Assembly: GCA_020849275.1 (NCBI GenBank)
Contig: JADLGO010000067.1
Location: 62,001-126,000, forward strand
Source: Chthonomonadales bacterium
Lineage (GTDB): Bacteria; Armatimonadota; Chthonomonadetes; Chthonomonadales; CAJBBX01
Direction: 5' to 3'
Length of the DNA stretch: 64,000 bases
Part shown: positions 7,870 to 17,172 of the stretch, one piece after another
Layout: each line of letters opens with the position of its first letter
How positions within the stretch are numbered: position 1 is the stretch's first letter
Notes under the pieces: model-generated
The model's database searches: none
Seen by the model: the letters and a program-made list of their open reading frames with translations, nothing else
Told to the model about the DNA's origin: nothing
Made by a program: the position numbers and the translations under genes

Positions 7870-10233
7870 ATGGACGCACACACGCTCAAGGTCCTGGAGT
7901 GGCGAAAGGTCCTCGACCGGCTCGCGGCGCACACCGCCACGGGCATGGGCCGCGAGGCTGCATTTAACCTCGCTCCCGCCGTCTACCCGGAGGTCGTGAA
8001 CCGCGCCCTCCAGGAAACGCGCGAGGCGAAGGCTCTGCTTGACCGCGGCGCCGGAATGCCGCTCGGCGGCATCCGCGACATCCGCCAGGCGGTGGACCGC
8101 GCCGCCATTGAGTTCCCCCTTGCTCCCATCGAGCTCCTGGACGTCGCCCAGACCGTCGCGGCCGCCCGTCGTCTCAGGACCTTCCTCGTTCGCGGAGTCG
8201 ACGACCACCCGCTGCTGGCGGAGATTGGTGGCAATCTGCCGGTGCTCCCCGGCATCGAGACGCGCATTGAGGAGGCCATCGCGGCCAATGGCGAGGTGCG
8301 CGACTCGGCCACGCCCGATCTCGCTCGCCTCCGCTCCCAGCGCAAGCTCAGCCACAACCGGCTCATGGAGCGCCTGAACAGTATCGTTGCCGGCGAGCGC
8401 TACCGCACATTCATCCAGGAGCCAATCGTCACGCTGCGCGAGGGCCGGTACTGCATCCCGGTGAAGGCGGAGTTCCGCGGTCAGCTTGGCGGCATCGTCC
8501 ACGACGCGAGCGCCAGCGGCGCCACGGTCTTCGTGGAGCCCGGAAGCTGCGTGGAGCTCGGCAACGAGCTCAAGGAGATCGCCGTCCGCGAGGAGCAGGA
8601 GGTGGCCCGCATCCTTGGCCGGCTTACGGCGCTCATCGGAGCGGCGGCCGCGGAGATGCGGCAAATGCTGGAGACCCTGCGCGCCCTGGATCTGGCCAAC
8701 GCCAAGGCCGCCCTGGCCCTCGAGATGGATGCCTCCGAGCCGCGCGTGAACCGCGATGGCCTCGTGCGCCTGCGTGCCGCGCGCCATCCCCTGCTCACCG
8801 GCGCCGTAGTCCCCATCGATATCGAGATCGGCGCCACCTTCAGCATCCTGCTGATCACCGGACCCAACACCGGCGGCAAGACCGTCGCCCTTAAGACCGT
8901 CGGCCTCATGGCCATCATGGCCCAGTCCGGCCTGCAGATCCCGGCCTCGCCGGACACCGACCTCGCGCTGTTCGACCAGGTGTTCGCCGACATCGGCGAC
9001 GAGCAGGACATCGAACAGTCGCTCTCGACGTTCTCCGCGCACCTGAGGAACATCGTCCACATCACGGGAGCGCTCAGGGGCAGCGCGCTCGTGCTGCTGG
9101 ACGAGGTTGGCGCGGGCACCGACCCCGCGGAGGGCGCTGCCCTCGCCAAGGCGATCCTCTCGGCGCTGAAGCGTGCTGGCGCGCGAGTGCTCGCCACCAC
9201 GCACTATGGCGAGCTCAAGGAGTACGCCTACGCGAACGCTGGCGTCGAGAACGCCGCCGTCGAGTTCGACCGCGAGACGCTTCGACCGACCTACCGGGTG
9301 CTGCTCGGCGTTCCCGGCAGTTCGCACGCACTCTACATCGCCGGCCGCCTGGGCCTGGCGGAGGCGATCATCGAGGAGGCGCGCGCCAATCTGTCGACGC
9401 GAGACCGGACCACCAGCGAACTCCTGCAGCAGATCGAGGCCAGCCGCCGCCACGCGCTCGAGCTGGAGCGCGACGCCGAGCTCGCCGGCCGCGCGGCGGC
9501 GGCCGCGCGGGAGGAGTACGAGCGGCGCGCGCGCGAGGTGGCCGACGTGCAGCGCACCGTCCGCCGCGAGGCGCAGGAGGAGGCGCGCGGGGTGCTGCGG
9601 CGCGCGTCCGAGAAGGCCGAGAACATCCTCGACGAGCTCCGCAAGATGAACCGGGGCAAGCGCAAGGGTTCGACGGCGCGCCAGGAGTTGGCGGCGCTGC
9701 GCACGGAGGTGGCCGGCGCGCTCGAGGAGCCCGAGGAGCCGGAGGCCGAGTCGGCCCCGCCCGGCGGCTACGCGTTGCGCCGTGGCGACCGCGTGCGCGT
9801 CACCTCGCTGGGCGCCGAAGGCACGCTGATCGAGGACCCCCGTGAGGGGATCGTCGCCGTGCAGGTAGGATCGATGCGCGCCACGCTGCCCGTCGACGTG
9901 CTGCGCCCCGCCAGCGCCAAGCCCGATGACCCGGCGCGTCGGGCGCGCTCCAGCGCGGCCGAGATCTCGATGCGCAAGGCGATCCACATCTCGCCGGATC
10001 TCACGATCCGGGCGCTGCGGGTCGACGAGGCGGCGCCTATGCTCGAGAAGTACCTGGACGACGCCTATGCCGCGGGCATCGCCCAGGTGCGCATTATCCA
10101 CGGCAAGGGTACAGGCGCCCTGCGGCGCTTTGTGGGGGACACACTGAGGGTGCATCCTGTAGTCGGCGGCTTCCGGGCGGGCGACGACGGTGAGGGTGGC
10201 GAGGGCGTTACGATCGTCACCTTCAAGGAGTAG
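7870..10233 (+). CDS. mutS2: MutS2 family ATPase/endonuclease
   Basis: A 787-residue MutS2, the MutS paralogue linked to suppression of recombination and to ribosome-collision rescue. It lacks the mismatch-recognition domain, has the core and clamp helices, then Walker A GPNTGGKT (about residue 333) and Walker B LVLLDEVGAGTDP. A long Glu/Arg-rich coiled coil (about 510-620) follows, and a C-terminal Smr domain with HGKGTGALR. The Smr motif that normally reads LDLRG reads LTIRA here, so the Asp and Gly are missing; nuclease activity may be altered. Length is normal. cdd follows after six bases. Confidence 0.95.
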   Translation: MDAHTLKVLEWRKVLDRLAAHTATGMGREAAFNLAPAVYPEVVNRALQETREAKALLDRGAGMPLGGIRDIRQAVDRAAIEFPLAPIELLDVAQTVAAARRLRTFLVRGVDDHPLLAEIGGNLPVLPGIETRIEEAIAANGEVRDSATPDLARLRSQRKLSHNRLMERLNSIVAGERYRTFIQEPIVTLREGRYCIPVKAEFRGQLGGIVHDASASGATVFVEPGSCVELGNELKEIAVREEQEVARILGRLTALIGAAAAEMRQMLETLRALDLANAKAALALEMDASEPRVNRDGLVRLRAARHPLLTGAVVPIDIEIGATFSILLITGPNTGGKTVALKTVGLMAIMAQSGLQIPASPDTDLALFDQVFADIGDEQDIEQSLSTFSAHLRNIVHITGALRGSALVLLDEVGAGTDPAEGAALAKAILSALKRAGARVLATTHYGELKEYAYANAGVENAAVEFDRETLRPTYRVLLGVPGSSHALYIAGRLGLAEAIIEEARANLSTRDRTTSELLQQIEASRRHALELERDAELAGRAAAAAREEYERRAREVADVQRTVRREAQEEARGVLRRASEKAENILDELRKMNRGKRKGSTARQELAALRTEVAGALEEPEEPEAESAPPGGYALRRGDRVRVTSLGAEGTLIEDPREGIVAVQVGSMRATLPVDVLRPASAKPDDPARRARSSAAEISMRKAIHISPDLTIRALRVDEAAPMLEKYLDDAYAAGIAQVRIIHGKGTGALRRFVGDTLRVHPVVGGFRAGDDGEGGEGVTIVTFKE

Positions 10234-10239
10234 GCGAGC

Positions 10240-10668
10240 GTGCCGCCCGCTCTCGATGACCTCGCCGTGGCAGCGCTCGTCGGCCTGGCCGCGACGGCGC
10301 GCGAGCGGGCCCACGCCCCCTACAGCGGCTTCGCGGTGGGAGCGGCCGTGGTGGCGGACGACGACCGCGTCTTCGCGGCCTGCAACGTGGAGAACGCTTC
10401 CTACGGTCTCTCCCTATGCGCGGAGCGCGCGGCGCTGGCGGAGGCCGTGGCCCGAGGCGTGCGGGCCGTGCGCGCCGTCGTCGTCGTGGCGGGGGGTGGC
10501 GAGCCGCCCCGGCCGTGCGGCGCGTGCCTCCAGTGGATCGCCGAGCTCGGGGGGCCGGGTACCGAGATCGTGAGCGTCAGCATCGGCGGCGCCCGCGAGC
10601 GCGCCAGCCTGCGTGACCTCCTGCCGCGGCCCTATCGACTCGGGAGCGAGGGCGCGGGTGACCGATGA
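10240..10668 (+). CDS. cdd: Cytidine deaminase
   Basis: A 142-residue homotetrameric-type cytidine deaminase of pyrimidine salvage (cytidine or deoxycytidine to uridine). Zinc ligands and the catalytic Glu are seen in LCAERAAL (CAE) and PCGACLQW (PCxxC). The N-terminal substrate motif reads YSGFAVGAAVV, with CNVENASYG following. The start is a GTG at 10240, six bases after the mutS2 stop, so the two are likely in one transcript. The C-terminus is slightly longer than in short-form enzymes. Confidence 0.93.
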   Translation: MPPALDDLAVAALVGLAATARERAHAPYSGFAVGAAVVADDDRVFAACNVENASYGLSLCAERAALAEAVARGVRAVRAVVVVAGGGEPPRPCGACLQWIAELGGPGTEIVSVSIGGARERASLRDLLPRPYRLGSEGAGDR

Positions 10669-10702
10669 GGTGCGCACACGGGGCGCGCGGGGAGGGCCCG
10701 GG

Positions 10703-11875
10703 ATGACGCCGACAGCCGTGCAGTTCGGCGCCGGTAGCATTGGCCGGGGCTTCATCGCCCAGCTGTTCCATGACGGCGGCCTTGAGGTGGTCTTCGTCGA
10801 CGTGCTCGAGGCGTTCGTGAGCGCGATCAACGCGCGTCGCTCCTACACGATCCGCATCGTCGGCCCGAGCGCCGAAGACATCGAGATCGGCGGCGTGCGC
10901 GCCGTGAACGGGCGCGACGCGGGTCGCGTGGCCGAGGAGGTGGCAACGTGTCGCGTCGCCTGCACGGCCGTCGGCGCCAAGGCGCTCCCGCAGATCGCGC
11001 CGACGCTGGCCGCCGGCCTCCTGCTGCGCCACCGCCAAGGCGCCGAGCCCCTGAACATCCTGGTGTGCGAGAACCTCCACAGCGCCGGCGCGGTGCTTCG
11101 CGGCCTGGTGGGCCGTCACCTTCCCGCCGGCGAGCGAGACGCGGTACTTGCCGAGGCCGGCTTCGTGCAGGCCGTTGTCAGCCGCATGGTCCCGCTGCGG
11201 GAGGGCGACAACGCCTCGGACCCTCTGTTGGTCCGCGCCGAGGCCTACCGCCGCCTGCCCGTTGACGCGGCCGCGGTCGTCGGCACGCTGCCCGATCTGC
11301 CCGGTGTCGAGCCGGTGGCCGACTTCCCAGCCCACGAAGCCCGCAAGCTCTTTGTACACAACTGCGCTCACGCCGCCCTGGGCTATCTGGGCTGGCGCCG
11401 TGGGATTCTGCACGGGTACGAGGCGCTCGCTGATCCCGCCATCCACAGCGAGGTCATGGCCGTGCTGGCCGAGACGGGCGAGGCGCTCATCCGCCGTTTC
11501 GGCCTCGACCGGGACGAGCACCGGGCCCACGTGGCGGACCTGCTCGCACGCTTCTCCAACGTCGCCCTCGGCGACACCTGCTTCCGCCTGGCGCGTGACC
11601 CGGTGCGCAAGCTCTCCCCCGATGACCGGCTCGTCGGCGCGGCACGGCTCTGCGAGCAGACCGGGGTGGCGCCGAACGCTCTCGCCCGCGTGGTCGGCGC
11701 GGCCCTGCGGTTCGATGCCGCCGAGGATCCCGTCGCCGTCGAGATGCAGCGCCGAATCGCCGCCGAGGGCGCGCCGGCCGTCCTGCGGTCGGTCGCGGGC
11801 ATCGCGCCGGATGAGCCGCTCGGGCGCGCCGCGCTCGCCGCCTACGCCCTGCTCAGCGCCGGGGCCGCGGGCTGA
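10703..11875 (+). CDS. mtlD: Mannitol-1-phosphate 5-dehydrogenase family protein
   Basis: A 390-residue polyol-specific long-chain dehydrogenase. It is predicted to interconvert mannitol 1-phosphate and fructose 6-phosphate with NAD. The nucleotide-binding motif is at the N-terminus, QFGAGSIGRGFIAQLF, and the catalytic Lys/Asn/His arrangement is visible in KLFVHNCAHAALGYL. The start at ATG 10703 follows GGGAGGG and coincides with the family N-terminus; the open frame upstream overlaps cdd. No mannitol PTS genes are adjacent, so it may serve another hexitol phosphate. A sugar-phosphate SIS protein lies two genes downstream. Confidence 0.85.
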   Translation: MTPTAVQFGAGSIGRGFIAQLFHDGGLEVVFVDVLEAFVSAINARRSYTIRIVGPSAEDIEIGGVRAVNGRDAGRVAEEVATCRVACTAVGAKALPQIAPTLAAGLLLRHRQGAEPLNILVCENLHSAGAVLRGLVGRHLPAGERDAVLAEAGFVQAVVSRMVPLREGDNASDPLLVRAEAYRRLPVDAAAVVGTLPDLPGVEPVADFPAHEARKLFVHNCAHAALGYLGWRRGILHGYEALADPAIHSEVMAVLAETGEALIRRFGLDRDEHRAHVADLLARFSNVALGDTCFRLARDPVRKLSPDDRLVGAARLCEQTGVAPNALARVVGAALRFDAAEDPVAVEMQRRIAAEGAPAVLRSVAGIAPDEPLGRAALAAYALLSAGAAG

Positions 11876-11889
11876 GGCCGCAAGCCGCC

Positions 11890-13077
11890 ATGGCAGTGGA
11901 GATCCGCGCCATTCGCGAGTCGGAGCAGGAGGAGTGCCTCGCGCTGTGGCAGACGGTGTTCGGCGACCCGCGCGCCTACTTTGAGCGCTACTTCCGCGGT
12001 GACGCCGAGTACCTGCCCGATTACACGCTCTGCGCGCTGGTGGACGGGCGCCTGGCCAGCGCGGCGCAGATCGTGCGACGCGTCGTCTCGCTGCCGGGAT
12101 GCACGCTCACGATGGGCGGGATCGCGAACGTCGCGACGCTTCCAGGCCACCGCGGCCGCGGCCTGAGCACTGCCTGCCTGGCGCGCGCCATCGAGACCAT
12201 GCGCGCCGACGCGATGGACGTGTCGATCCTCTTCACGGGCGTCGCCGCGTTCTACGCCCGGCTCGGATGGGAGGAGACGAGCGTGCCGCGCATGTCCGCG
12301 GCGCTGGACCCCCATCGCCTCGCTCTCTCGGCGCCGGGACCGTGCCCGCGCCCCTACGCAAGGGGCGATGATGAGGGATTGCGCTCGCTGTACGCCTCCG
12401 CGAATGGTGAGCGGCCGCTGACGGTGCGGCGCGGCCCGCCCTACTGGCGCGACTGGATCGGCTGGGACGCGGGGCGGGCGCCCGGCCGCGCGATGGTCAT
12501 CGACAGCGCGAGCCAGCTCCGCGGCTACGCGCTGAGCCGCGCGCGCGGCGAGTCGGCGCGCGTTCGCGAGCTCGTGGCGAGGGGCGACGACCTCGATGTG
12601 ATGGCCGCGCTGCTGGCTGACGCGGCGGCGGCCGCGGCGAGCGAGGGAGCGCGCACCCTGCGCATCGAGATGCCCGCGAGCGCGGCGGCGCGCGAGGCCG
12701 CGCGCCGCGCACTCGGCAGCGTCGACGTGGAGGATGGGCGCGGTCCGATGGTGCGTTTTCTGGATGTCGAGCGCCTCCTGGGGGGCCTGATGCCGCTCCT
12801 CCTGGCGCGCTGGAGCGCCGCCGGCCGGCCCGGCGGCCGGATCGCCGCGCGGGAGCCCGGCGGCCAGCGCGCGGCCATCGTCGAGGCGGCGGCCCGCGGG
12901 CTCACCGTGCGCTCCGCGGCCCAGCCCGCCGCGGGCGCGCTCACCCAATCAGAACTGTTCGGTCTGCTGGTGGGATGCGAGCGTGCCTTCGCGCGCGTGA
13001 ATGACGAGGGCGCCTCCCTCGCTCGAGCGCTCTTCCCCCGCTGCGACCCCTGGTTCTGGGCGCTGGACGCGTTCTGA
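11890..13077 (+). CDS. Eis-like GNAT N-acetyltransferase
   Basis: A 395-residue protein with the three-part layout of Eis-type acetyltransferases: an N-terminal GNAT domain with acetyl-CoA loop LPGHRGRGLSTA and an AAFYARLGWEE segment, a second degenerate GNAT domain, and a C-terminal sterol-carrier-like domain from about 290 that ends in WFWALDAF. Eis enzymes acetylate amines, including lysines and aminoglycosides, but the substrate here is unknown. It sits 14 bases after mtlD on the same strand. Confidence 0.83.
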   Translation: MAVEIRAIRESEQEECLALWQTVFGDPRAYFERYFRGDAEYLPDYTLCALVDGRLASAAQIVRRVVSLPGCTLTMGGIANVATLPGHRGRGLSTACLARAIETMRADAMDVSILFTGVAAFYARLGWEETSVPRMSAALDPHRLALSAPGPCPRPYARGDDEGLRSLYASANGERPLTVRRGPPYWRDWIGWDAGRAPGRAMVIDSASQLRGYALSRARGESARVRELVARGDDLDVMAALLADAAAAAASEGARTLRIEMPASAAAREAARRALGSVDVEDGRGPMVRFLDVERLLGGLMPLLLARWSAAGRPGGRIAAREPGGQRAAIVEAAARGLTVRSAAQPAAGALTQSELFGLLVGCERAFARVNDEGASLARALFPRCDPWFWALDAF

Positions 13078-13127
13078 GCCCGGACGAGCCGACGGTGGGC
13101 GCTCGACTGGAAAGGAGTTAACACACC

Positions 13128-14165
13128 ATGGCCTACATGCTCAGTGAGATCCACGAGCAGCCCGACTGGGTTGCCCGCGCCGTGAGCTCGGAGCGCGCCA
13201 ACGCGACGGCGCTGGCGAACGCGATCCGCCAACGCGATATCCGCTTCGTCGTCATCGCCGCGCGCGGCACCTCGGACAACGCAGCGACCTACGCCAAGTA
13301 CCTGCTGGAGATCGCGGCGGGCATACCGGTTGCCCTGGCGGCCCCGTCGGTCTACACGCTCTACGGCGCGGACCTGCGCCTGGCCAATGGCCTGGTTGTG
13401 GGCATCTCCCAGTCAGGTCGCGGCACCGACGTGGTCGAGGTGCTGCGCGCGTCGCGCGATGCCGGCGCCCTCACGGCTTGCATCACGAACAGCGGCGACT
13501 CGCCCATCACCGAGGTGAGCGACCACGTGCTCCTCTGCCATGCGGGCGAGGAGCACGCCGTCGCGGCCACCAAGACCTACACGACCGCGCTTGCCGTGGT
13601 GGCGCTGCTGAGCGGACTGCTCGGCGAGAGGGCCGGCCTCTTCGCCGACCTCGAGCGCGTTGGCGAGGCGATGCGCGTGGCGCTCCGCCTTGAGGAGCGC
13701 ATCGCGGGCATCGTGGATCGCTACCGCTACATGGGCGAGTGCGCGGTGCTGGCGCGCGGCGTCAACCAGGCGACAGCGCTCGAAGCCGCGCTGAAGATGA
13801 CGGAGACCTGCTACGTCGTCGCCAAGCCGTACTCGGGGGCCGACTTCCTCCACGGCCCGATCGCCATGGTCGACGCGGGCTTCCCGTGCTTCCTCTATGC
13901 CCCGGACGGCCACGCCCTCTCCTCGCAGCTCGAGTTGGCGGCCAGGATCCGCGAGCGCGACGGCGAGATGGTGACGGTCGCGCGCTCGCACGAGATACTG
14001 GATCTGGCGACGGTGCCCATCGAGATGCCTATCGACGTGGACGAGTTGCTCAGTCCCATCGTATACATACTGGCCGGGCAGCTGTTTGCGTACTATCTTT
14101 CGCGCACGCGCGGCGTGGATCCGGACCACCCGCGCGGCCTGACGAAGGTGACGCTGACCCGGTAG
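13128..14165 (+). CDS. SIS-domain sugar-phosphate isomerase/deaminase
   Basis: A 345-residue protein with two SIS domains, like the isomerase half of GlmS and the NagB-II/AgaS enzymes. It probably acts on glucosamine 6-phosphate or a related amino-sugar phosphate. Visible motifs are AARGTSDNAATYAKYLLE, VVGISQSGRGTDVVEVL (phosphate-binding) and ATKTYTTALAVVALLS. There is no glutaminase domain, which favours deamination over glutamine-dependent synthesis. The ATG start at 13128 has a good AAAGGAG site. Its position after mtlD fits a small carbohydrate-salvage group. Confidence 0.85.
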   Translation: MAYMLSEIHEQPDWVARAVSSERANATALANAIRQRDIRFVVIAARGTSDNAATYAKYLLEIAAGIPVALAAPSVYTLYGADLRLANGLVVGISQSGRGTDVVEVLRASRDAGALTACITNSGDSPITEVSDHVLLCHAGEEHAVAATKTYTTALAVVALLSGLLGERAGLFADLERVGEAMRVALRLEERIAGIVDRYRYMGECAVLARGVNQATALEAALKMTETCYVVAKPYSGADFLHGPIAMVDAGFPCFLYAPDGHALSSQLELAARIRERDGEMVTVARSHEILDLATVPIEMPIDVDELLSPIVYILAGQLFAYYLSRTRGVDPDHPRGLTKVTLTR

Positions 14166-14174
14166 GAGGTCGAG

Positions 14175-15302
14175 GTGTTCGGGCGTGTTCGCGGGATCGT
14201 GGAGTGCATCACCGACGAGAGGCCGGGCGCGCAGGAGCTCGTGGTGCGTGTTGCCGACCAGCTTCGGCCGGCCGTCGCCTACCCGACGCTCTCCGGTCGG
14301 GCGGCTCCGGGCGACCGCGTGTGCCTGAACACCTGGGCAGCCGAGATGGGCCTGGGCACCGGCGGGGTCGACTTCGTGACCGAGGTCTCGGCGCCGCCAG
14401 GGCCCGCCGACCCGCCCGGGCACATCATGAAGCTCCGCTACACGCCGCTGCAGGTGCCCGTGCTCGCGGCGGAGGCGCCCGAGAGTCCCCATCACGCCGC
14501 GATCCGCGACTTCCGCTCCCTGGACATGACGCCCGTTGTCTGCGCGGAGCTGCACAGTCAGATCGCCGGAATTGCGGCCGCCGCCAAGTGGGAGACGGGC
14601 GGCGCCGCCCGCGTCGTCTACGTCATGACCGATGGCGCCGCGCTGCCGCTCGGCTTCAGCCGCCTGGTCGCCACCCTGCGCGCCCGCGAGCTTCTCGACG
14701 CCGTGGTGACCAGCGGCCAGGCGTTCGGAGGCGACTATGAGGCCGTCAACCTCTACTCGGCGCTCGCCGTGGCCCGGACGGCGGCCCGTGCCGACATCAT
14801 CGTCGTGTGCCAGGGACCGGGCAACACCGGGACCGAGACGTCGCTCGGCTTCTCGGGCCTGGAGCAGGGCGTCGCGCTGAACGCGGCCGCCACGCTCGAG
14901 GGCACGGCCATCGCGGTGGTGCGGCTGAGCTTCGCCGACCCGCGGCCGCGCCACATCGGCCTCAGCCACCACACGCGCGCGGTGCTCGAGCGCATCGCCC
15001 TGTGCGCCGCGCTCGTGCCGATCCCGCGGCTTCCTGACCCCGAGCAACGCCATCTGCGCCAGGCGCTGGAGGCCGGCGACCTCGCCGACCGGCACGAGTT
15101 CGTAACCATCGACGCCGCGAGAGGGCTCGATGCGCTCATCAGCGAGGGGATTCAGGTGACCACGATGGGCCGGGGCATTGGCGAGGAGCGCGCCTTCTTC
15201 CTGGCGTCGGCAGCCGCCGGGCTGCTCGCCGGGCAGTGGCACGCCAGCCTGCGAGCCGGCGCCGAGCCGCCGCGCCCCCCAACGGAAGGAGCGCAGCCAT
15301 GA
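14175..15302 (+). CDS. DUF3866 family protein
   Basis: A 375-residue member of the DUF3866 family, whose function is unknown. The family signature HIMKLRYTPLQVPVLAAEAP is visible, along with alternating strand-helix segments such as RVVYVMTDGAALPLGFSRLV and DIIVVCQGPGNTGTETSLGF. No signal peptide is apparent. The GTG start at 14175 follows a perfect AGGAGG at 14164-14169. The stop overlaps the start of the Nudix hydrolase (ATGA), indicating coupling. In other genomes the family is also often found beside Nudix hydrolases. Confidence 0.85.
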   Translation: MFGRVRGIVECITDERPGAQELVVRVADQLRPAVAYPTLSGRAAPGDRVCLNTWAAEMGLGTGGVDFVTEVSAPPGPADPPGHIMKLRYTPLQVPVLAAEAPESPHHAAIRDFRSLDMTPVVCAELHSQIAGIAAAAKWETGGAARVVYVMTDGAALPLGFSRLVATLRARELLDAVVTSGQAFGGDYEAVNLYSALAVARTAARADIIVVCQGPGNTGTETSLGFSGLEQGVALNAAATLEGTAIAVVRLSFADPRPRHIGLSHHTRAVLERIALCAALVPIPRLPDPEQRHLRQALEAGDLADRHEFVTIDAARGLDALISEGIQVTTMGRGIGEERAFFLASAAAGLLAGQWHASLRAGAEPPRPPTEGAQP

Positions 15303-15826
15303 GCCGGCCGGAGCCGATCGGCAGCCGCTACGTCTACCGCGGCCGCGTCGTCACGCTGCGCCTCGACACGCTGCGTACGATCGATGGGCGCGAGATCGTG
15401 CGCGAGGTCGTGGAGCATCGCGGCGCTGTCGCGATCGTTCCCCGCCTCGACGCCGGCACGATCCTTCTGGTCCGGCAGTTTCGTCCGGCCGTGGGCGAGT
15501 GGCTCCTGGAGATACCCGCAGGCACGCTGGAGAGCGACGAGGAGGCGGACGCGTGCGCGGCGCGCGAGCTTGAAGAGGAGATCGGCTATCGACCCGGTCG
15601 ACTGCGGAGGATGTTCACCCAGTACATGGCTCCCGGGTACTCCAGCGAGCGGTTGCACGCCTACGTGGCGGACGACCTGGAGCCTGCGAAGGGGGAGGCC
15701 GATGAGGACGAGGAGATCCAGGTCGTGCCCGTCGCGGCGGCGGATGTGGAGCGACGCATCATGGCCGGCGACATCCGCGACGCCAAGAGCATCGCCGCGC
15801 TCCTGGTGGCCCTTCGCGTGCCGTAG
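15299..15826 (+). CDS. Nudix hydrolase, ADP-ribose pyrophosphatase type
   Basis: A 175-residue Nudix enzyme predicted to hydrolyse ADP-ribose or a similar nucleoside diphosphate-sugar. The complete Nudix box (Gx5Ex7REUxEExGU) is present: [20 protein letters not shown] followed by IGY. The preceding [19 protein letters not shown] is the usual lead-in for ADP-ribose pyrophosphatases. The start ATG at 15299 overlaps the DUF3866 stop and follows GGAAGGAG. Confidence 0.9.
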   Translation: MSRPEPIGSRYVYRGRVVTLRLDTLRTIDGREIVREVVEHRGAVAIVPRLDAGTILLVRQFRPAVGEWLLEIPAGTLESDEEADACAARELEEEIGYRPGRLRRMFTQYMAPGYSSERLHAYVADDLEPAKGEADEDEEIQVVPVAAADVERRIMAGDIRDAKSIAALLVALRVP

Positions 15827-15912
15827 GCGCCGACCCGCGTAACCCTCCGGCGCAGCGCTACGTCTGTTGGGTGGTGGCCGGCCGGCGAGCCCTGGCGCCC
15901 TGGAGGTGGAGC

Positions 15913-16500
15913 GTGCCGAAAAGACGGGCGTTCACACTGATCGAGATTCTGGTGATTATCGCCATCATTGCTATCCTCGCGGGGCTCCTCTTCCCGGTCG
16001 TCGCCTCGTCGCGCGCGAGCGCGCGCCGGACCGGATGCATCTCGAACCTGCGCCAGATCGGCCTCGCCCTGCGCATGTACCGCGACGACACGGACGCCCT
16101 GCCCCTTCGCCTCTCGGCCATCGAGGCGGCCTACGTGCGCGAGCCGCGGGTGTTCGTCTGCCCGAGCGACGGCGCTCGCGGCCTGCACGAGGGCAACCCG
16201 CGCATGGAGGGCACCCTCTTTCTGCCCACCGGCGTAAGCTACGACTACGTGCCGATGTGGCGGATGGCGCACGACCTCGGGTGGTGGGATGAGCCGCCAA
16301 ACTTCGGTGAGGGGCGCTGGGGCGATCTCACGCCCGTGGCCGACTGCCAGTGGCACTGGGCGACGACGTTCAACGCCACGTGGGCGGCCAACCAGGCCGG
16401 CTCGCGCGGCTGGCAGATGATCCTGACGATGGGTGGCTCTGTGCGCAGGGTGCGCGTCGAGGAGCCGGTCGAGTCCTTCACGCCGGACCGGTACCGCTAG
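15913..16500 (+). CDS. Type IV pilin-like protein (prepilin N-terminal methylation motif)
   Basis: A 195-residue pseudopilin-like protein. The short basic leader KRRA is followed by [20 protein letters not shown], the class III signal cleaved and methylated by prepilin peptidase, with Glu5 present. Next comes [20 protein letters not shown], a segment common in the many pseudopilins of Armatimonadota and Planctomycetota. The C-terminal part is Trp-rich and unlike classical pilins. The GTG start at 15913 follows GGAGG. It stands alone, without type II secretion or pilus assembly genes. Confidence 0.87.
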   Translation: MPKRRAFTLIEILVIIAIIAILAGLLFPVVASSRASARRTGCISNLRQIGLALRMYRDDTDALPLRLSAIEAAYVREPRVFVCPSDGARGLHEGNPRMEGTLFLPTGVSYDYVPMWRMAHDLGWWDEPPNFGEGRWGDLTPVADCQWHWATTFNATWAANQAGSRGWQMILTMGGSVRRVRVEEPVESFTPDRYR

Positions 16501-16610
16501 CCGGCTGGGCGCCGCCCTGGCATCCCGCTGAGCCGCGGTTCACCGAGGCTTGCGCCCGCGAGCGTTTGTGCGGCCGTATGAAGCGGCCACTTGCGCACCG
16601 CCCCGGCAGG

Positions 16611-17156
16611 CTACTTCCTCAGGACACGAGCCCGAACGATCCTGTCGCCGGGCTTGATCTTTCGGACCACATCCATCCCCTTCGTCACCTTGCCAAACAC
16701 GCAGTAGTCGCCGTCGAGTTGGTGGTTCGGCGCAAGATTGATGAACCACTGGCTGTCGCCGGTGGCGCTGCGCGGGGCGGAGAGCGCCATCGCAACGGTA
16801 CCGATCTCGTGCGGCTTCGCGCTCCTCTCGAACGGGATGTTCCGGCCGGAGCCGCCGGATCCGATGGCGGGGTCGGTGAACGGACGCGTCTTCGTCTGGG
16901 GGTCGCCGGCCTGCACGACGAAACCGGGCTCGACCCGGTGCACGACGATGCCGTCATAGAACCCCTTCCTCACCAGGCCGAGGAAGTGCGCCACCGTCTT
17001 CGGCGCGTCCTTCGGGAAGAGCGCGATCGTCACCTTTCCTCGGTGGGCGACCGTGATCTCCACCTTCGGCGCGGGAGGCGCCTTCGGCACGGCCAACGCG
17101 GCCCCCACCAGGCACAGCGCGGCGAGTGTCGCCGCCGTGCGAACCCACAACCTCAT
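16611..17156 (-). CDS. Secreted cyclophilin-type peptidyl-prolyl isomerase
   Basis: A 181-residue PPIase with an N-terminal signal peptide ending near ALAVPKAPP, so it acts outside the cytoplasmic membrane. Cyclophilin motifs are VVHRVEPGFVVQAGDP (with the catalytic Arg), GSGGSGRNIPFE, and GDSQWFINLAPNHQLDGDYC. It lies 16 bases downstream of a second, related cyclophilin gene on the same strand. The pair probably arose by duplication, since their domains share most motifs in the same order. Confidence 0.9.
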   Translation of the reverse strand: MRLWVRTAATLAALCLVGAALAVPKAPPAPKVEITVAHRGKVTIALFPKDAPKTVAHFLGLVRKGFYDGIVVHRVEPGFVVQAGDPQTKTRPFTDPAIGSGGSGRNIPFERSAKPHEIGTVAMALSAPRSATGDSQWFINLAPNHQLDGDYCVFGKVTKGMDVVRKIKPGDRIVRARVLRK

Positions 17157-17172
17157 GCCGGGCTTCCTTTCG

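Noticed and set aside
7618-10314. Long open frame on the strand opposite mutS2
   Set aside because: It mirrors mutS2 codons, has no family pattern, and reflects high GC content that removes stop codons.
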